13,344 nucleotides of DNA from Candidatus Krumholzibacteriia bacterium (GCA_016744275.1 JADGEP010000061.1:1-13344), one strand, 5' to 3'; numbered from the stretch's first letter, positions 1 through 6,685 are shown. Notes: generated by a model from the letters alone, not told the origin. Made by a program: numbers and translations.

Positions 1-1
1 G

Positions 2-172
2 CGCAGCACCTGGCTGCGCGAACTGATGGGCGAAGACTCCCACAGCAAGTACCACGAACTGAAACAGATGAGCGCTCACCGTTGCCCGCGGGAATTGGGC
101 ACGATCATCAAGCGGGCGGAACTGCGTTTCCACCACGAGGTGACCAACCAGATGCTTTGGAATCGGTTCTAG
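2..172 (+). CDS. C-terminal fragment of an unrecognised protein
   Basis: An open frame enters from the left edge of the window and ends at a TAG at 170-172, giving the last 56 residues of a protein. The tail reads RSTWLRELMGEDSHSKYHEL and onward and ends in NQMLWNRF. It is hydrophilic, rich in His, Arg and Glu, and has no membrane segment or signal. The frame has no stop over the visible length, and a strong hairpin follows 18 bases after the stop, which supports a real gene end. I do not recognise the family, and no function is proposed. The fragment is short, so the coding call rests mainly on the open frame and the terminator that follows. Confidence 0.6.
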   Translation, partial: RSTWLRELMGEDSHSKYHELKQMSAHRCPRELGTIIKRAELRFHHEVTNQMLWNRF

Positions 173-190
173 AATTCAGACCATGACAAA

Positions 191-234
191 GCCCTCGGAG
201 CGGCGATTTACGCGGCTCCGAGGGCCTGTATTTT
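191..234. terminator. Rho-independent terminator between convergent genes
   Basis: A perfect 11-bp inverted repeat (GCCCTCGGAGC at 191-201 and GCTCCGAGGGC at 215-225) is followed on the plus strand by CTGTATTTT. It lies between the stop of the plus-strand fragment at 172 and the stop of the minus-strand gene at 248, so it probably serves both. The T tract is weak on either strand. Confidence 0.75.
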
Positions 235-247
235 CCTACGAATCGTG

Positions 248-916
248 CTAGCGGTAGAGAGCCTTCACATTGCCCCACGATTCGCTTTCGACCGCAACCA
301 CCCTGGCGTTGATGCCAAATACGGGCTGCGAAGAATCTCCGGATACCGGATAGACTTTTTGCGTCGCCGTTCGCGGGCAACCTGGCACATAATCCATCTC
401 TTCAAAATCATAGACCGCCAACGTGCTGAACGACGTGTCATCAGCCTGCACCAGGTGCAAAAACTTAGGATCAGAATCACTCACCATAAAAGTGAATGTC
501 ATCAACAAAATGGTGCGGCTTTCCGGCACCGGAATACCGTCCTCCAACAGGACTCCATAGTCGGGCGGATCAACAGCCCGCCCATCCAACACACCACTGG
601 CGACTGCAGAAAGCATGAACAAGCCCGCCTCCGGCAACAGGAGCCGATACTGGAAAGCGTTGATGAAATTGATCGGGCGGCCGATCGGATCGCTGCAATC
701 ATCGGGGGTGAATTCTTCATTAAACGGGTTGGTCACAATCATGTAGACTTCAAAAGGCACATTTGGTTCGACGTCTATCGACGTTGAGGCATGCACTGCA
801 GTCAGATCCGTGTAGAGACCAATTTCGTTTTTCACCTCTTCAGCTGAGCTAAAACCCGGCGCCACAATCAACCCGCAAATGAGGCAAAATCGAATAATCC
901 GGTACAAATCACGCAT
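248..916 (-). CDS. Secreted protein of unknown function
   Basis: This encodes 222 residues. A basic N-terminus and hydrophobic core (about residues 7-22), followed by FSSA, make a type I signal peptide with likely cleavage after Ala25, so the protein should be exported. The mature part starts EEVKNEIGLYTD and is predicted to be mostly beta. It has two cysteines (CSD near residue 74 and PGC near 180) that could form a disulfide. No catalytic motif is visible. The start is fixed by an AAGGGGG ribosome-binding site 5 bases upstream and a strong promoter (TTGACA-17-TATTTT) at 960-988. The gene is monocistronic, convergent with the fragment at the left edge and divergent from the large lipoprotein gene. 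I do not recognise a named family. The signal peptide, RBS and promoter make it a confident gene of unknown role. Confidence 0.85.
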   Translation of the reverse strand: MRDLYRIIRFCLICGLIVAPGFSSAEEVKNEIGLYTDLTAVHASTSIDVEPNVPFEVYMIVTNPFNEEFTPDDCSDPIGRPINFINAFQYRLLLPEAGLFMLSAVASGVLDGRAVDPPDYGVLLEDGIPVPESRTILLMTFTFMVSDSDPKFLHLVQADDTSFSTLAVYDFEEMDYVPGCPRTATQKVYPVSGDSSQPVFGINARVVAVESESWGNVKALYR

Positions 917-959
917 GCGAACCCCCTTGGATCAGTGACCAACCCGTTTCTCAATGTCA

Positions 960-988
960 AAAATACAAATTTGAATTCCTGCTGTCAA
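960..988 (-). promoter_or_regulatory. Sigma70-type promoter of the secreted-protein gene
   Basis: Reading the minus strand, a perfect -35 TTGACA (983-988) is followed after exactly 17 bases by TATTTT (960-965, four of six matches to TATAAT). The start would be near 953, giving a leader of about 37 bases before the ATG at 916. This is the best consensus promoter in the window. Confidence 0.65.
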
Positions 989-1043
989 TTCCCCGCTCGC
1001 AAAAGCATTCCTTCAGGGCACTGCCTCAGAGGCCGATCTCCTA

Positions 1044-1073
1044 TTGCTCTCGTGGGCTTTATGCGCCTATGGT
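1044..1073 (+). promoter_or_regulatory. Weak candidate promoter of the large lipoprotein gene
   Basis: TTGCTC (1044-1049), an 18-base spacer and TATGGT (1068-1073) lie about 43 bases before the chosen ATG at 1116. Matches are only three and four of six, so this is tentative. Confidence 0.25.
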
Positions 1074-1115
1074 GCAACTGACTATTCGCCCCACCTATTC
1101 AACGAAGGAGCAAAA

Positions 1116-2804
1116 ATGTTGCGGAATCGAATTCTGATGATCGGATGCGCGCTACTGGCAACGGTCTTTTTAGGAACAGCTTGCAGCAGCGATAACCCAA
1201 CGGCCCCCGGCGGAGGGGCGACAGACACCACCGCGCCTCTAGTGGCAGGCATCGACCCGACCAACGCCGAGACAGAAGTCGCCGTTGGTGAATCCATTAC
1301 CGTCATTTTCAATGAGGCCATGGATCCGGCAACCGCGGACGGCAACGTCACGCTCTCCAGCGGCGCCATCAGCACCATGAGTTGGTCCGATAGCCGAACC
1401 TTGGTCATTGACCACGCCGACTGGAGTGAAGGCGCCCAGGTCACCGTCACCATCGGCACGGGCCTGACCGACACGGCCGGAAACAATCTGGCGGCTGCCT
1501 ACACCTCATCCTTTTACGTCGTCTCTTCGGTGCTGTCCGTTCTGGAAACCAATCCCGCCGACAACGCCACCGACGTGAACCGCTCGACCAACATCCAGGT
1601 CCTGTTTTCGACGGAAATGAACGAAACCTCGATTCAAGCCAACGTCACCATCACCGCCCAACTGACAAAAATGGACATCCCCTACACCATCCATAGCGAG
1701 CACAGCGCTGTCACTCTGATGATCGGTGACGACCTTCCGGCCAATACGCCCATTGTCGTGAATATGGCAGCAGGCCTGGCCGCCAATAGCGGCGCCACGC
1801 TGGTTGCGCCCTACTCCTTCGGCTTCACCACCGGCATGGATGTGGACACCACACCTCCGACCGTGGTCTCGACCTCACCGGCCAATGGCGGCACCATGGC
1901 CGCCGATGCGGGTGTCCTTCAAATCACTTTCAGCGAGCCCATGGCGCCCAACTCTTTCGACCCTTCGTCGTGGAATTTCGAGTTTGCGGTTCTGATCACT
2001 GAATCGGATCCCGAACTCACCTGGAATGCCGACTTCACCGTCGTTTCGGTGCCGTTGCCAAGCCCGCTGCCGGCAGGCCTACCGATCGAAATCGTGTTTT
2101 CCGAATTGACGGACGCTGCCGGCAACATGATGGCAGCACCCTGGACCTATGAAGTCGATGTGGCCGGCACCCCGAACTACTTCCCCGCTTTCGACGGCGC
2201 CCAGTTCACTTACGCCTATATGGAAGAAGGCGGAACCATCGGCAATGCCACGCCCACTTGGACAGACGACGGCACCACCTTCGTACAACTGGACGCACAA
2301 ACCGGAGGCAACATCAGGCTGGCCGACTACGATGATGGGTTCGTCACCGCTGACGGCACCTACGAGTTGTACCGCATCGAAAGCAACCGCGTTGATTGGT
2401 TGGGCTTCCGCGAAAGAAATGGCGGCACCTTGGCGCCCGAAGTGCTCTTCGACACCCCGATGCAGATTCTGCCGCTGCCCCTGGCGGCTGGCACCTGGAC
2501 TGCAAGCGGCAACGTGGACATTCCCGGAGAAGGCACCCTTGCCGCCACGATCACCGGCACCGTCGTCATGGCCGACCTCGATACCAGTGATTATTTCGGC
2601 GAATCCATATTCTACAAAGACACCTACCGGGTAGCCCGACGCCTTGAGGCCCGGTCTGAGGGCACTTTGACCTACGTGGAAAACGACACGACTTGGTACT
2701 CGCCAACTCTGGGCCTGGTCGAGCAACACACCTATGACGAAGAACTGGGCGACAATGAGTGGACCCGTGAAATCTCAATCCGCCTCTATGAATTCATGAA
2801 GTGA
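1116..2804 (+). CDS. Large lipoprotein with three SbsA-like Ig domains
   Basis: The protein has 562 residues from the ATG at 1116, chosen because a GAAGGAG ribosome-binding site lies just upstream and the signal sequence begins there; in-frame codons further upstream have no such support. The N-terminus is a lipoprotein signal ending in LGTAC, with Cys23 as the lipid-modified residue, then a Ser/Asp/Gly-rich linker. Three domains resemble bacterial Ig-like domain 5 (SbsA type): residues about 37-136, 139-240 and 244-350. Each opens with a 'P.....TDV/ETEV/GGTM' turn and has a 'F.E.M' strand (FNEAMD, FSTEMN, FSEPMA). The first and third also carry 'LTD.AGN'. Residues 351-562 form a separate beta-rich domain I cannot name. 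It is probably anchored in the outer membrane and used for adhesion or surface structure, which is inference. It is monocistronic and ends before a bidirectional terminator. Confidence 0.88.
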   Translation: MLRNRILMIGCALLATVFLGTACSSDNPTAPGGGATDTTAPLVAGIDPTNAETEVAVGESITVIFNEAMDPATADGNVTLSSGAISTMSWSDSRTLVIDHADWSEGAQVTVTIGTGLTDTAGNNLAAAYTSSFYVVSSVLSVLETNPADNATDVNRSTNIQVLFSTEMNETSIQANVTITAQLTKMDIPYTIHSEHSAVTLMIGDDLPANTPIVVNMAAGLAANSGATLVAPYSFGFTTGMDVDTTPPTVVSTSPANGGTMAADAGVLQITFSEPMAPNSFDPSSWNFEFAVLITESDPELTWNADFTVVSVPLPSPLPAGLPIEIVFSELTDAAGNMMAAPWTYEVDVAGTPNYFPAFDGAQFTYAYMEEGGTIGNATPTWTDDGTTFVQLDAQTGGNIRLADYDDGFVTADGTYELYRIESNRVDWLGFRERNGGTLAPEVLFDTPMQILPLPLAAGTWTASGNVDIPGEGTLAATITGTVVMADLDTSDYFGESIFYKDTYRVARRLEARSEGTLTYVENDTTWYSPTLGLVEQHTYDEELGDNEWTREISIRLYEFMK

Positions 2805-2841
2805 TCCCAAGTTGATCCAATAGAAAACAAGTTGACCCGAT

Positions 2842-2885
2842 AAAAAATGCGCCGGATTCCCTAGTGGGATCCGGCGCATTATTTT
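2842..2885. terminator. Bidirectional Rho-independent terminator
   Basis: A 15-bp stem with one G-U pair on the plus strand (AATGCGCCGGATTCC at 2846-2860 and GGGATCCGGCGCATT at 2866-2880) closes a 5-base loop. An A tract (2842-2847) precedes it and ATTTT follows, so it ends transcription in both directions between two convergent genes. Its stem is closely related to the hairpin at 5030-5058. Confidence 0.85.
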
Positions 2886-2922
2886 ATCAGCTGCACGGGC
2901 AGAATCGATCAGTACTCGGCCC

Positions 2923-3378
2923 CTAGTCCAGGGCAGGAATCCGTAAAACCTGTCCCGGGTAGATCTTATTCGGATCCGTCAGCATCGGTTTGTTGGCTTC
3001 AAAAATCACCGGATACTTGCCGGCATTGCCATACTGCGATTTGGCGATGCCACCGAGGGTGTCTCCGGATTTGACCGTATAAAAAACGGCTTCCGGCTCG
3101 GGAATCTCGACGGTGAGGCGGTCATCCACGCGCGCCACGCCATAGGTATTGCCGACTTTGAGCAAGACTTTTTCCCGGTCGGCCTGGGAGTCAGCGACGC
3201 CACTGACGACAGCCAGACCATCGTCGAAAGTGACTTCCAAGTTCTCGATATCCAGGCCCAACCCCATGACATGACCGGCCAGCGAGTCGGCCTTGGCCGC
3301 GTTGAGCTCGGCCTGTTTGTCGTCATCCCGGTTCATCACCTTGTCACCGGCTTCCTTCACAAAATCGAAAAATCCCAT
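2923..3378 (-). CDS. kbp: Kbp/YgaU-like BON-LysM protein
   Basis: This encodes 151 residues starting MGFFDFVKEAGDKV. The start at 3378 is chosen because GGGGAG lies 7 bases upstream and the N-terminus then matches E. coli Kbp (YgaU), which begins MGLFNFVKEAGEKL. The order is a short N-terminal helix, a BON domain (about residues 28-92) and a LysM domain (about 98-148) that starts FYTVKSGDTL and contains YGNAGKYPVIFEANKPM and KIYPGQVLRIP. There is no signal peptide, so it should be cytoplasmic. E. coli Kbp is a soluble K+-binding protein whose BON domain binds the ion, and a K+-responsive role is inferred here from similarity alone. Length agrees with the family (about 149). It is monocistronic, ends in the shared terminator at 2842-2885, and has its own promoter at 3455-3483. 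Confidence 0.93.
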   Translation of the reverse strand: MGFFDFVKEAGDKVMNRDDDKQAELNAAKADSLAGHVMGLGLDIENLEVTFDDGLAVVSGVADSQADREKVLLKVGNTYGVARVDDRLTVEIPEPEAVFYTVKSGDTLGGIAKSQYGNAGKYPVIFEANKPMLTDPNKIYPGQVLRIPALD

Positions 3379-3454
3379 GGTTATTCTCCCCAATTCCATG
3401 CGGTGGTGCCGGTTCCACCTCTCGGCTGGAATCCGGCGCAATTCAGATGCGGCC

Positions 3455-3483
3455 ATATTAGCTTGAATGAGGCATTCCGGCAA
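3455..3483 (-). promoter_or_regulatory. Candidate promoter of the BON-LysM gene
   Basis: On the minus strand TTGCCG (3478-3483), a 17-base spacer and TAATAT (3455-3460) match the sigma70 consensus at four of six positions each. The transcript would start near 3448 and carry a leader of about 70 bases. Confidence 0.4.
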
Positions 3484-3506
3484 CAAGCCACGCGGCATTG
3501 TCGGCC

Positions 3507-3535
3507 TTGACCAATGGAGATAAAATGTCTAGTGT
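3507..3535 (+). promoter_or_regulatory. Candidate promoter of the small lipoprotein gene
   Basis: TTGACC (3507-3512), a 17-base spacer and TAGTGT (3530-3535) lie about 90 bases before the ATG at 3627. The -35 is good and the -10 poor. It sits back to back with the minus-strand promoter at 3455-3483. Confidence 0.35.
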
Positions 3536-3626
3536 ACCGCCCCTGTTCCAACAGCCTTGCGGTACTCGCAGAATTGCCGGCAGGCTGAAAGTCTGAATCG
3601 TTCGGGATTTGAAAAGGGAGAAACCG

Positions 3627-4031
3627 ATGAAGATGCGTAAAATGATCGCGCTGACGACGTTGCTGATGATGCTGGCGATGGTCGGTGCTTGTGGTGACTC
3701 GGACAAGAGTCTGGATGTCGAGGGTTTGAAGCTGGGCAAGGACCTCACCAGCGTCTTGGGCGATGCCACAAAATTGCTGGGTGGCATCACGGATTTGGAT
3801 TCGGCCAAGGCCGCTCTGCCGAAACTGACCGAGATGGATTCTGGCCTGGGTGATATCGTTGCCAAGGCTGCCAAGTTGTCGCCTGAAAGCCTGGACAGCT
3901 TCAAGGGCATGGCCCTCAAAGCGGTCCCGGCCCTGGAAGGCGCCATGACGAAGCTGACGGACATCCCTCAGGTCGGCCAGGCCTTGAAACCGGTGATGGA
4001 TTCGATGTTGGCCAAGCTCAAGAGCCTGTAA
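3627..4031 (+). CDS. Small helical lipoprotein, unknown function
   Basis: This encodes 134 residues. The ATG at 3627 is preceded by AGGGAG at 3615-3620 with a 6-base gap; a TTG 18 bases upstream in frame overlaps this site and is unlikely to be the start. The N-terminus MKMRKMIALTTLLMMLAMVG leads into a lipobox VGAC with Cys22 as the lipidation site. The mature part is Leu/Lys/Ala-rich and looks fully helical and amphipathic. It holds ITDLDSAKAALPKL (residues 54-67), a 'TD..SAKAALPKL' pattern I have seen in small lipoproteins of unknown function. Asp after the Cys is at +3 rather than +2 (C-G-D), which does not by itself signal inner-membrane retention. The gene is monocistronic, is divergent from kbp and shares a bidirectional terminator with the next gene. 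Confidence 0.85.
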   Translation: MKMRKMIALTTLLMMLAMVGACGDSDKSLDVEGLKLGKDLTSVLGDATKLLGGITDLDSAKAALPKLTEMDSGLGDIVAKAAKLSPESLDSFKGMALKAVPALEGAMTKLTDIPQVGQALKPVMDSMLAKLKSL

Positions 4032-4060
4032 TTCGTCGACTCGAGTCCCTGGGGACCGAA

Positions 4061-4101
4061 AAATAATCCTCTCGCTTTAATGGGCGAGAGGATTTTTTTG
4101 C
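4061..4101. terminator. Bidirectional Rho-independent terminator
   Basis: A perfect 11-bp stem (AATCCTCTCGC at 4065-4075 and GCGAGAGGATT at 4084-4094) has an 8-base loop, TTTTTT after it on the plus strand, and an A-rich flank that reads as ATTTTTC on the minus strand. It ends the lipoprotein gene and the convergent DUF937 gene. Confidence 0.88.
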
Positions 4102-4107
4102 CAATTC

Positions 4108-4710
4108 CTATTTGCCCCCCATGAACTTGCCCAGGATTCCGCCACCGTGCTTGAGCAAATCCGAAACGTCCACATCCCCATCCCCATCGGTGTCGAGCAA
4201 GGCGCCCATGAGGCCCGCACTCTGGGACGACTGTTTTTCGGCCGCCGCGCGTTCCTGACCCAGCATACCGGCCAGACCGGAGGCATCCAGATTGCCACTG
4301 CGTTTGGCCTTGCCGACGGCCCCCATGACCATAGGCGCCAACATCATCAACATTTTTCCAGCCGCGGCTCCGTCCATGCCGGACGATTGTGCGAGACCAT
4401 TCTGCACCCGGTTCTGTTTGCCACCCAGCAGGTGTTTCAGGATGCCCGCCCCCGGGGACGTGTCGCCGCCGGCCAGGAATCCGGACACATCAGACAGAAT
4501 TCCACCGTCATGGTCCCGGTCCAGGGCAGAGCTCAAGGCCGAGGCACCTGAATCGCTCTGGGAATTGCGAGACAGTGCTCCGAGCAACAGAGGCAGGGCT
4601 GCTGCCATCCCGTTGGCGGTCTGTTTTTTATCCGTTCCCAGTTGGCGGCTCATCCCCTCGAGGGCGCTGCCCCCGAGCTGGCTGGTGAGGCTTTCGAGCA
4701 ATGATGGCAT
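4108..4710 (-). CDS. DUF937/YidB-like protein with EF-hand-like loop
   Basis: This encodes 200 residues starting MPSLLESLTSQLGG. The N-terminal part (about residues 1-60) has the look of DUF937/YidB proteins: a short helix, then IS-like 'LG.D..Q...G...ALPLLLGAL' (LGTDKKQ at 24-30, ALPLLLGAL at 38-46). The middle is Gly/Ala/Met-rich (LMMLAPMVMGAVG at 121-133). Near the C-terminus is a clean calcium-type loop, D173-x-D175-x-D177-G-D179-x-D181-x-x-D184. A weaker acidic stretch with D64, D66, D68 and D74 lies earlier. There is no signal peptide or clear membrane helix. The start has AAAGGA about 10 bases upstream. The family's function is unknown, and calcium binding is inferred from the loop only. 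Gene order gives no further clue, since the gene is monocistronic. Confidence 0.85.
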   Translation of the reverse strand: MPSLLESLTSQLGGSALEGMSRQLGTDKKQTANGMAAALPLLLGALSRNSQSDSGASALSSALDRDHDGGILSDVSGFLAGGDTSPGAGILKHLLGGKQNRVQNGLAQSSGMDGAAAGKMLMMLAPMVMGAVGKAKRSGNLDASGLAGMLGQERAAAEKQSSQSAGLMGALLDTDGDGDVDVSDLLKHGGGILGKFMGGK

Positions 4711-5024
4711 AAGCCATGTCCTTTCATTTGGGTGCGTACTATTTCCTCATCAGGATTACTGGCACTTTGCCAATTCGGCAACTGCCCCCCGCGCGATCGA
4801 TCATGTATTGCGTTTATCATCCTGGCTGGATCCGTCGTGCCATTGTTGCAGCGGGCGCGCTGCTGCCTCGTGCCCACCAAGGAATGTTCCGGGCCCCCAA
4901 AAGGGGGCCCGGCTCTATTGGTCCGCTCGCGTCAAAATTGGTCATGCATCGAATTGACATACTTGAGACACGAACGGACGCGAAAATGTCACATCGCAGA
5001 GCCGCATCACATCCCGGGGAACGA
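4711..5024. other. Gene-free stretch with hairpins
   Basis: About 310 bases between the DUF937 start codon and the helicase terminator hold no convincing gene. Visible features are a short inverted repeat TTGCC-AATTC-GGCAA (4767-4781) upstream of the DUF937 gene and a very GC-rich perfect hairpin (4890-4913). The minus-strand DUF937 promoter must lie here, but I could not pick a good -10/-35 pair. Confidence 0.6.
4890..4913. repeat. Perfect GC-rich hairpin without T tract
   Basis: CCGGGCCCCC (4890-4899), a tetraloop AAAA and GGGGGCCCGG (4904-4913) make a perfect 10-bp all-GC stem. Neither side is followed by a T run, so it is not a normal intrinsic terminator. Confidence 0.7.
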
Positions 5025-5066
5025 AAAAACGCCGGATCCCCACGTGGGGTCCGGCGCCTTTTTTAA
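5025..5066. terminator. Rho-independent terminator of the helicase gene
   Basis: CGCCGGA pairs with TCCGGCG and CCCCAC with GTGGGG, with one bulged T, at about 5030-5056. An A tract (5024-5029) precedes it and TTTTTT (5059-5064) follows, so it can work in both directions. On the minus strand it lies just after the helicase stop at 5083. Its stem is a near-copy, in inverted orientation, of the one at 2846-2880. Confidence 0.85.
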
Positions 5067-5082
5067 ACAGAATCAGCGGTGA

Positions 5083-6393
5083 CTATCCGGTGCGGCGTCG
5101 GCGCCGGCGCTGGCCATAGCCAGAACCACCACCATGCTCAGCCTGACGCTGCTGCGGTTGCTGTCCACCTGAACGGGCCCGGCGCGGGTTGCCCCGCCGC
5201 GAACGATTACGTGGTGCAGGCGGCCCTTCAGTATCTGCCACAAAGCCGTCCACTTGCCGCCTTTGAATCGGCGAACCGATCATGCGCTCGGTTGCCCGCA
5301 GCCAGGCATGATCCGCGCCGGTGACAAACGTGCAGGCTTCGCCTTCCAGTTCGGCCCGACCCGTGCGCCCGATGCGGTGCGTGTAGGCTTCCGGCGTATT
5401 GGGCACGTCAAAGTTGATCACGTGCGACACCCCACTGACATCGATTCCACGGGCGACAATGTCGGTCGCCACGAGAATGTTGTAGTGCCGGGTGCGGAAA
5501 CCGTTCATGGCCCGATCACGCTGGCCCTGCGACAGATTGCCCTGCAAGCCCACCGCCTTGTGACCCGCCTTGCACAGTTGCTCCGCCAAACGGCGAGCCC
5601 GGTGCTTGGTGCGGGTAAAGACGATGGCCGAATCGCAATTGTCCTGGCGCAAAAAATGCTCCAGCAGGTCACGCTTGCGGCGTTCGCCCACCAGGACCAA
5701 AGCGTGGTCGATGGTGGCCGCCGGAGCGGAATCCGCCAACTCGACCACGTGGGGATTGTTCAAGACCTCGTCCGCCAACCGGCGCACTTCTTTGGGCATG
5801 GTCGCCGAAAAAAGCAGGTTCTGACGATCGGCCGGCAAGGCCGACAGGATCTTGCGGATATCCGGCAAAAAGCCCATGTCGAACATGTGATCGGCTTCGT
5901 CCAACACCAGGGTTTCCACTTCGTCCAGATGCAAGAGCCCCTGGTCCAGCAGGTCGAGCACGCGACCGGGGCATCCGACCACAATTTCCGGATGGCGCCG
6001 CAGGGCGCGCACCTGGTTGTGGGCCGATACGCCGCCAAAAATGGTCACCATCTTCATCTGGGTGAACTGGGCCAGCATGCGGATCTCGGCATTGATTTGG
6101 GTCGCCAGTTCCCGGGTGGGAGCCAGGATCAGGGCGCGGGGCGCCCGGCGGTTGGTCCGCATAAGTCGGTTCAACAAGGGCAACGCGAAGGCCGCCGTTT
6201 TGCCCGTGCCGGTCTGAGCCAGGCCCAGGACGTCACGGCCCATCATACCGGCGGGAATGGTTTCGGCCTGGATGGGCCTTGGTGCGTCAAATCCCGCCGT
6301 ACGGATGCCGCGCATGAGAGTTTTGTGAAGTCCGAAACGGTCAAAACCGTTGGGACCAGGATGATTGGCAGTTGTGTTTTTCAATTCAGACAT
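5083..6393 (-). CDS. rhlE: DEAD-box ATP-dependent RNA helicase, RhlE type
   Basis: This encodes 436 residues. All core motifs are present: Q motif (GFDAPRPIQAETIP, 34-47), motif I AQTGTGKT (59-66), Ia PTRELA (92-97), Ib GCPGR (140-144, Cys where Thr is usual), II DEAD (165-168), III SAT (196-198), IV IVFTRT (257-262), V ATDIVARGID (309-318) and VI HRIGRTGR (339-346). A basic, Arg/Gly/Gln-rich tail from about 395 ends in RRRRRRTG and likely binds RNA. Such enzymes unwind short RNA duplexes in ribosome assembly and RNA decay in the cytoplasm. The start at 6393 (MSELKN) gives the usual spacing to the Q motif; the reading frame continues upstream to 6468 without family support. The only purine-rich site (GGTGGAG) is a distant 13 bases away, so initiation may be weak or controlled. 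A possible promoter lies 200 bases upstream. Confidence 0.95.
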   Translation of the reverse strand: MSELKNTTANHPGPNGFDRFGLHKTLMRGIRTAGFDAPRPIQAETIPAGMMGRDVLGLAQTGTGKTAAFALPLLNRLMRTNRRAPRALILAPTRELATQINAEIRMLAQFTQMKMVTIFGGVSAHNQVRALRRHPEIVVGCPGRVLDLLDQGLLHLDEVETLVLDEADHMFDMGFLPDIRKILSALPADRQNLLFSATMPKEVRRLADEVLNNPHVVELADSAPAATIDHALVLVGERRKRDLLEHFLRQDNCDSAIVFTRTKHRARRLAEQLCKAGHKAVGLQGNLSQGQRDRAMNGFRTRHYNILVATDIVARGIDVSGVSHVINFDVPNTPEAYTHRIGRTGRAELEGEACTFVTGADHAWLRATERMIGSPIQRRQVDGFVADTEGPPAPRNRSRRGNPRRARSGGQQPQQRQAEHGGGSGYGQRRRRRRTG

Positions 6394-6601
6394 AAAAAGT
6401 AACAGTCTCCACCACACGGCACACAGGCGTAGCCTGGGCGGCATGGTTGAACGTTCTGACCTAAACAACAGGGAAGGGCAAAAGGGGGGCTATAGGCGGC
6501 GCGACCTCGGAAAAGGTTCCGAATATACCGGATAAGACTCCGAATATATAGGTGGTCCTGTTGTTCGCCGCTGTCGGACTGGCGTCCGATCTTGAATCAC
6601 C

Positions 6602-6631
6602 AATATAGTACCCAATCAGTATAGATGCCAA
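6602..6631 (-). promoter_or_regulatory. Sigma70-type promoter of the helicase gene
   Basis: On the minus strand TTGGCA (6626-6631, five of six), an 18-base spacer and TATATT (6602-6607, five of six) give a good promoter. The start would be near 6596, about 200 bases before the ATG. The -35 lies within the inverted repeat GCCAA-T-TTGGC, a possible operator. Confidence 0.55.
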
Positions 6632-6676
6632 TTTGGCGTAAAAAGGGTGATTTGGTGGCCATTCTTCGCTCCCCGG

Positions 6677-6685
6677 TGCTATATT
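6677..6685 (+). promoter_or_regulatory. Extended -10 promoter candidate for the ABC-F gene
   Basis: TGCTATATT at 6677-6685 fits the extended -10 pattern TGnTATAAT with one mismatch. No good -35 lies 16-18 bases upstream, which extended -10 promoters tolerate. The transcript would begin near 6692, some 50 bases before the ATG at 6744. Confidence 0.4.

Noticed and set aside
2079..2729. Minus-strand frame of 216 codons inside the large lipoprotein gene
   Set aside because: It lies antisense within a gene with a clear signal, RBS and domains, and shows no protein features of its own.
3428..3440. Third partial copy of the terminator stem (TGCGCCGGATTCC on the minus strand)
   Set aside because: A 13-base match shared by two places in 13 kb is about what chance allows, and there is no partner arm to form a hairpin.
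3609..3626. Earlier TTG start for the small lipoprotein
   Set aside because: It overlaps the ribosome-binding site, and the lipoprotein signal starts naturally at the ATG at 3627.
4716..5066. Two overlapping plus-strand frames between the DUF937 and helicase genes
   Set aside because: They run through the GC hairpin and into the helicase terminator, have no ribosome-binding site, and show no recognisable domain.
5254..6402. Long plus-strand open frame opposite the helicase gene
   Set aside because: It mirrors the RhlE coding strand and its composition comes from that. All the helicase motifs are on the other strand.
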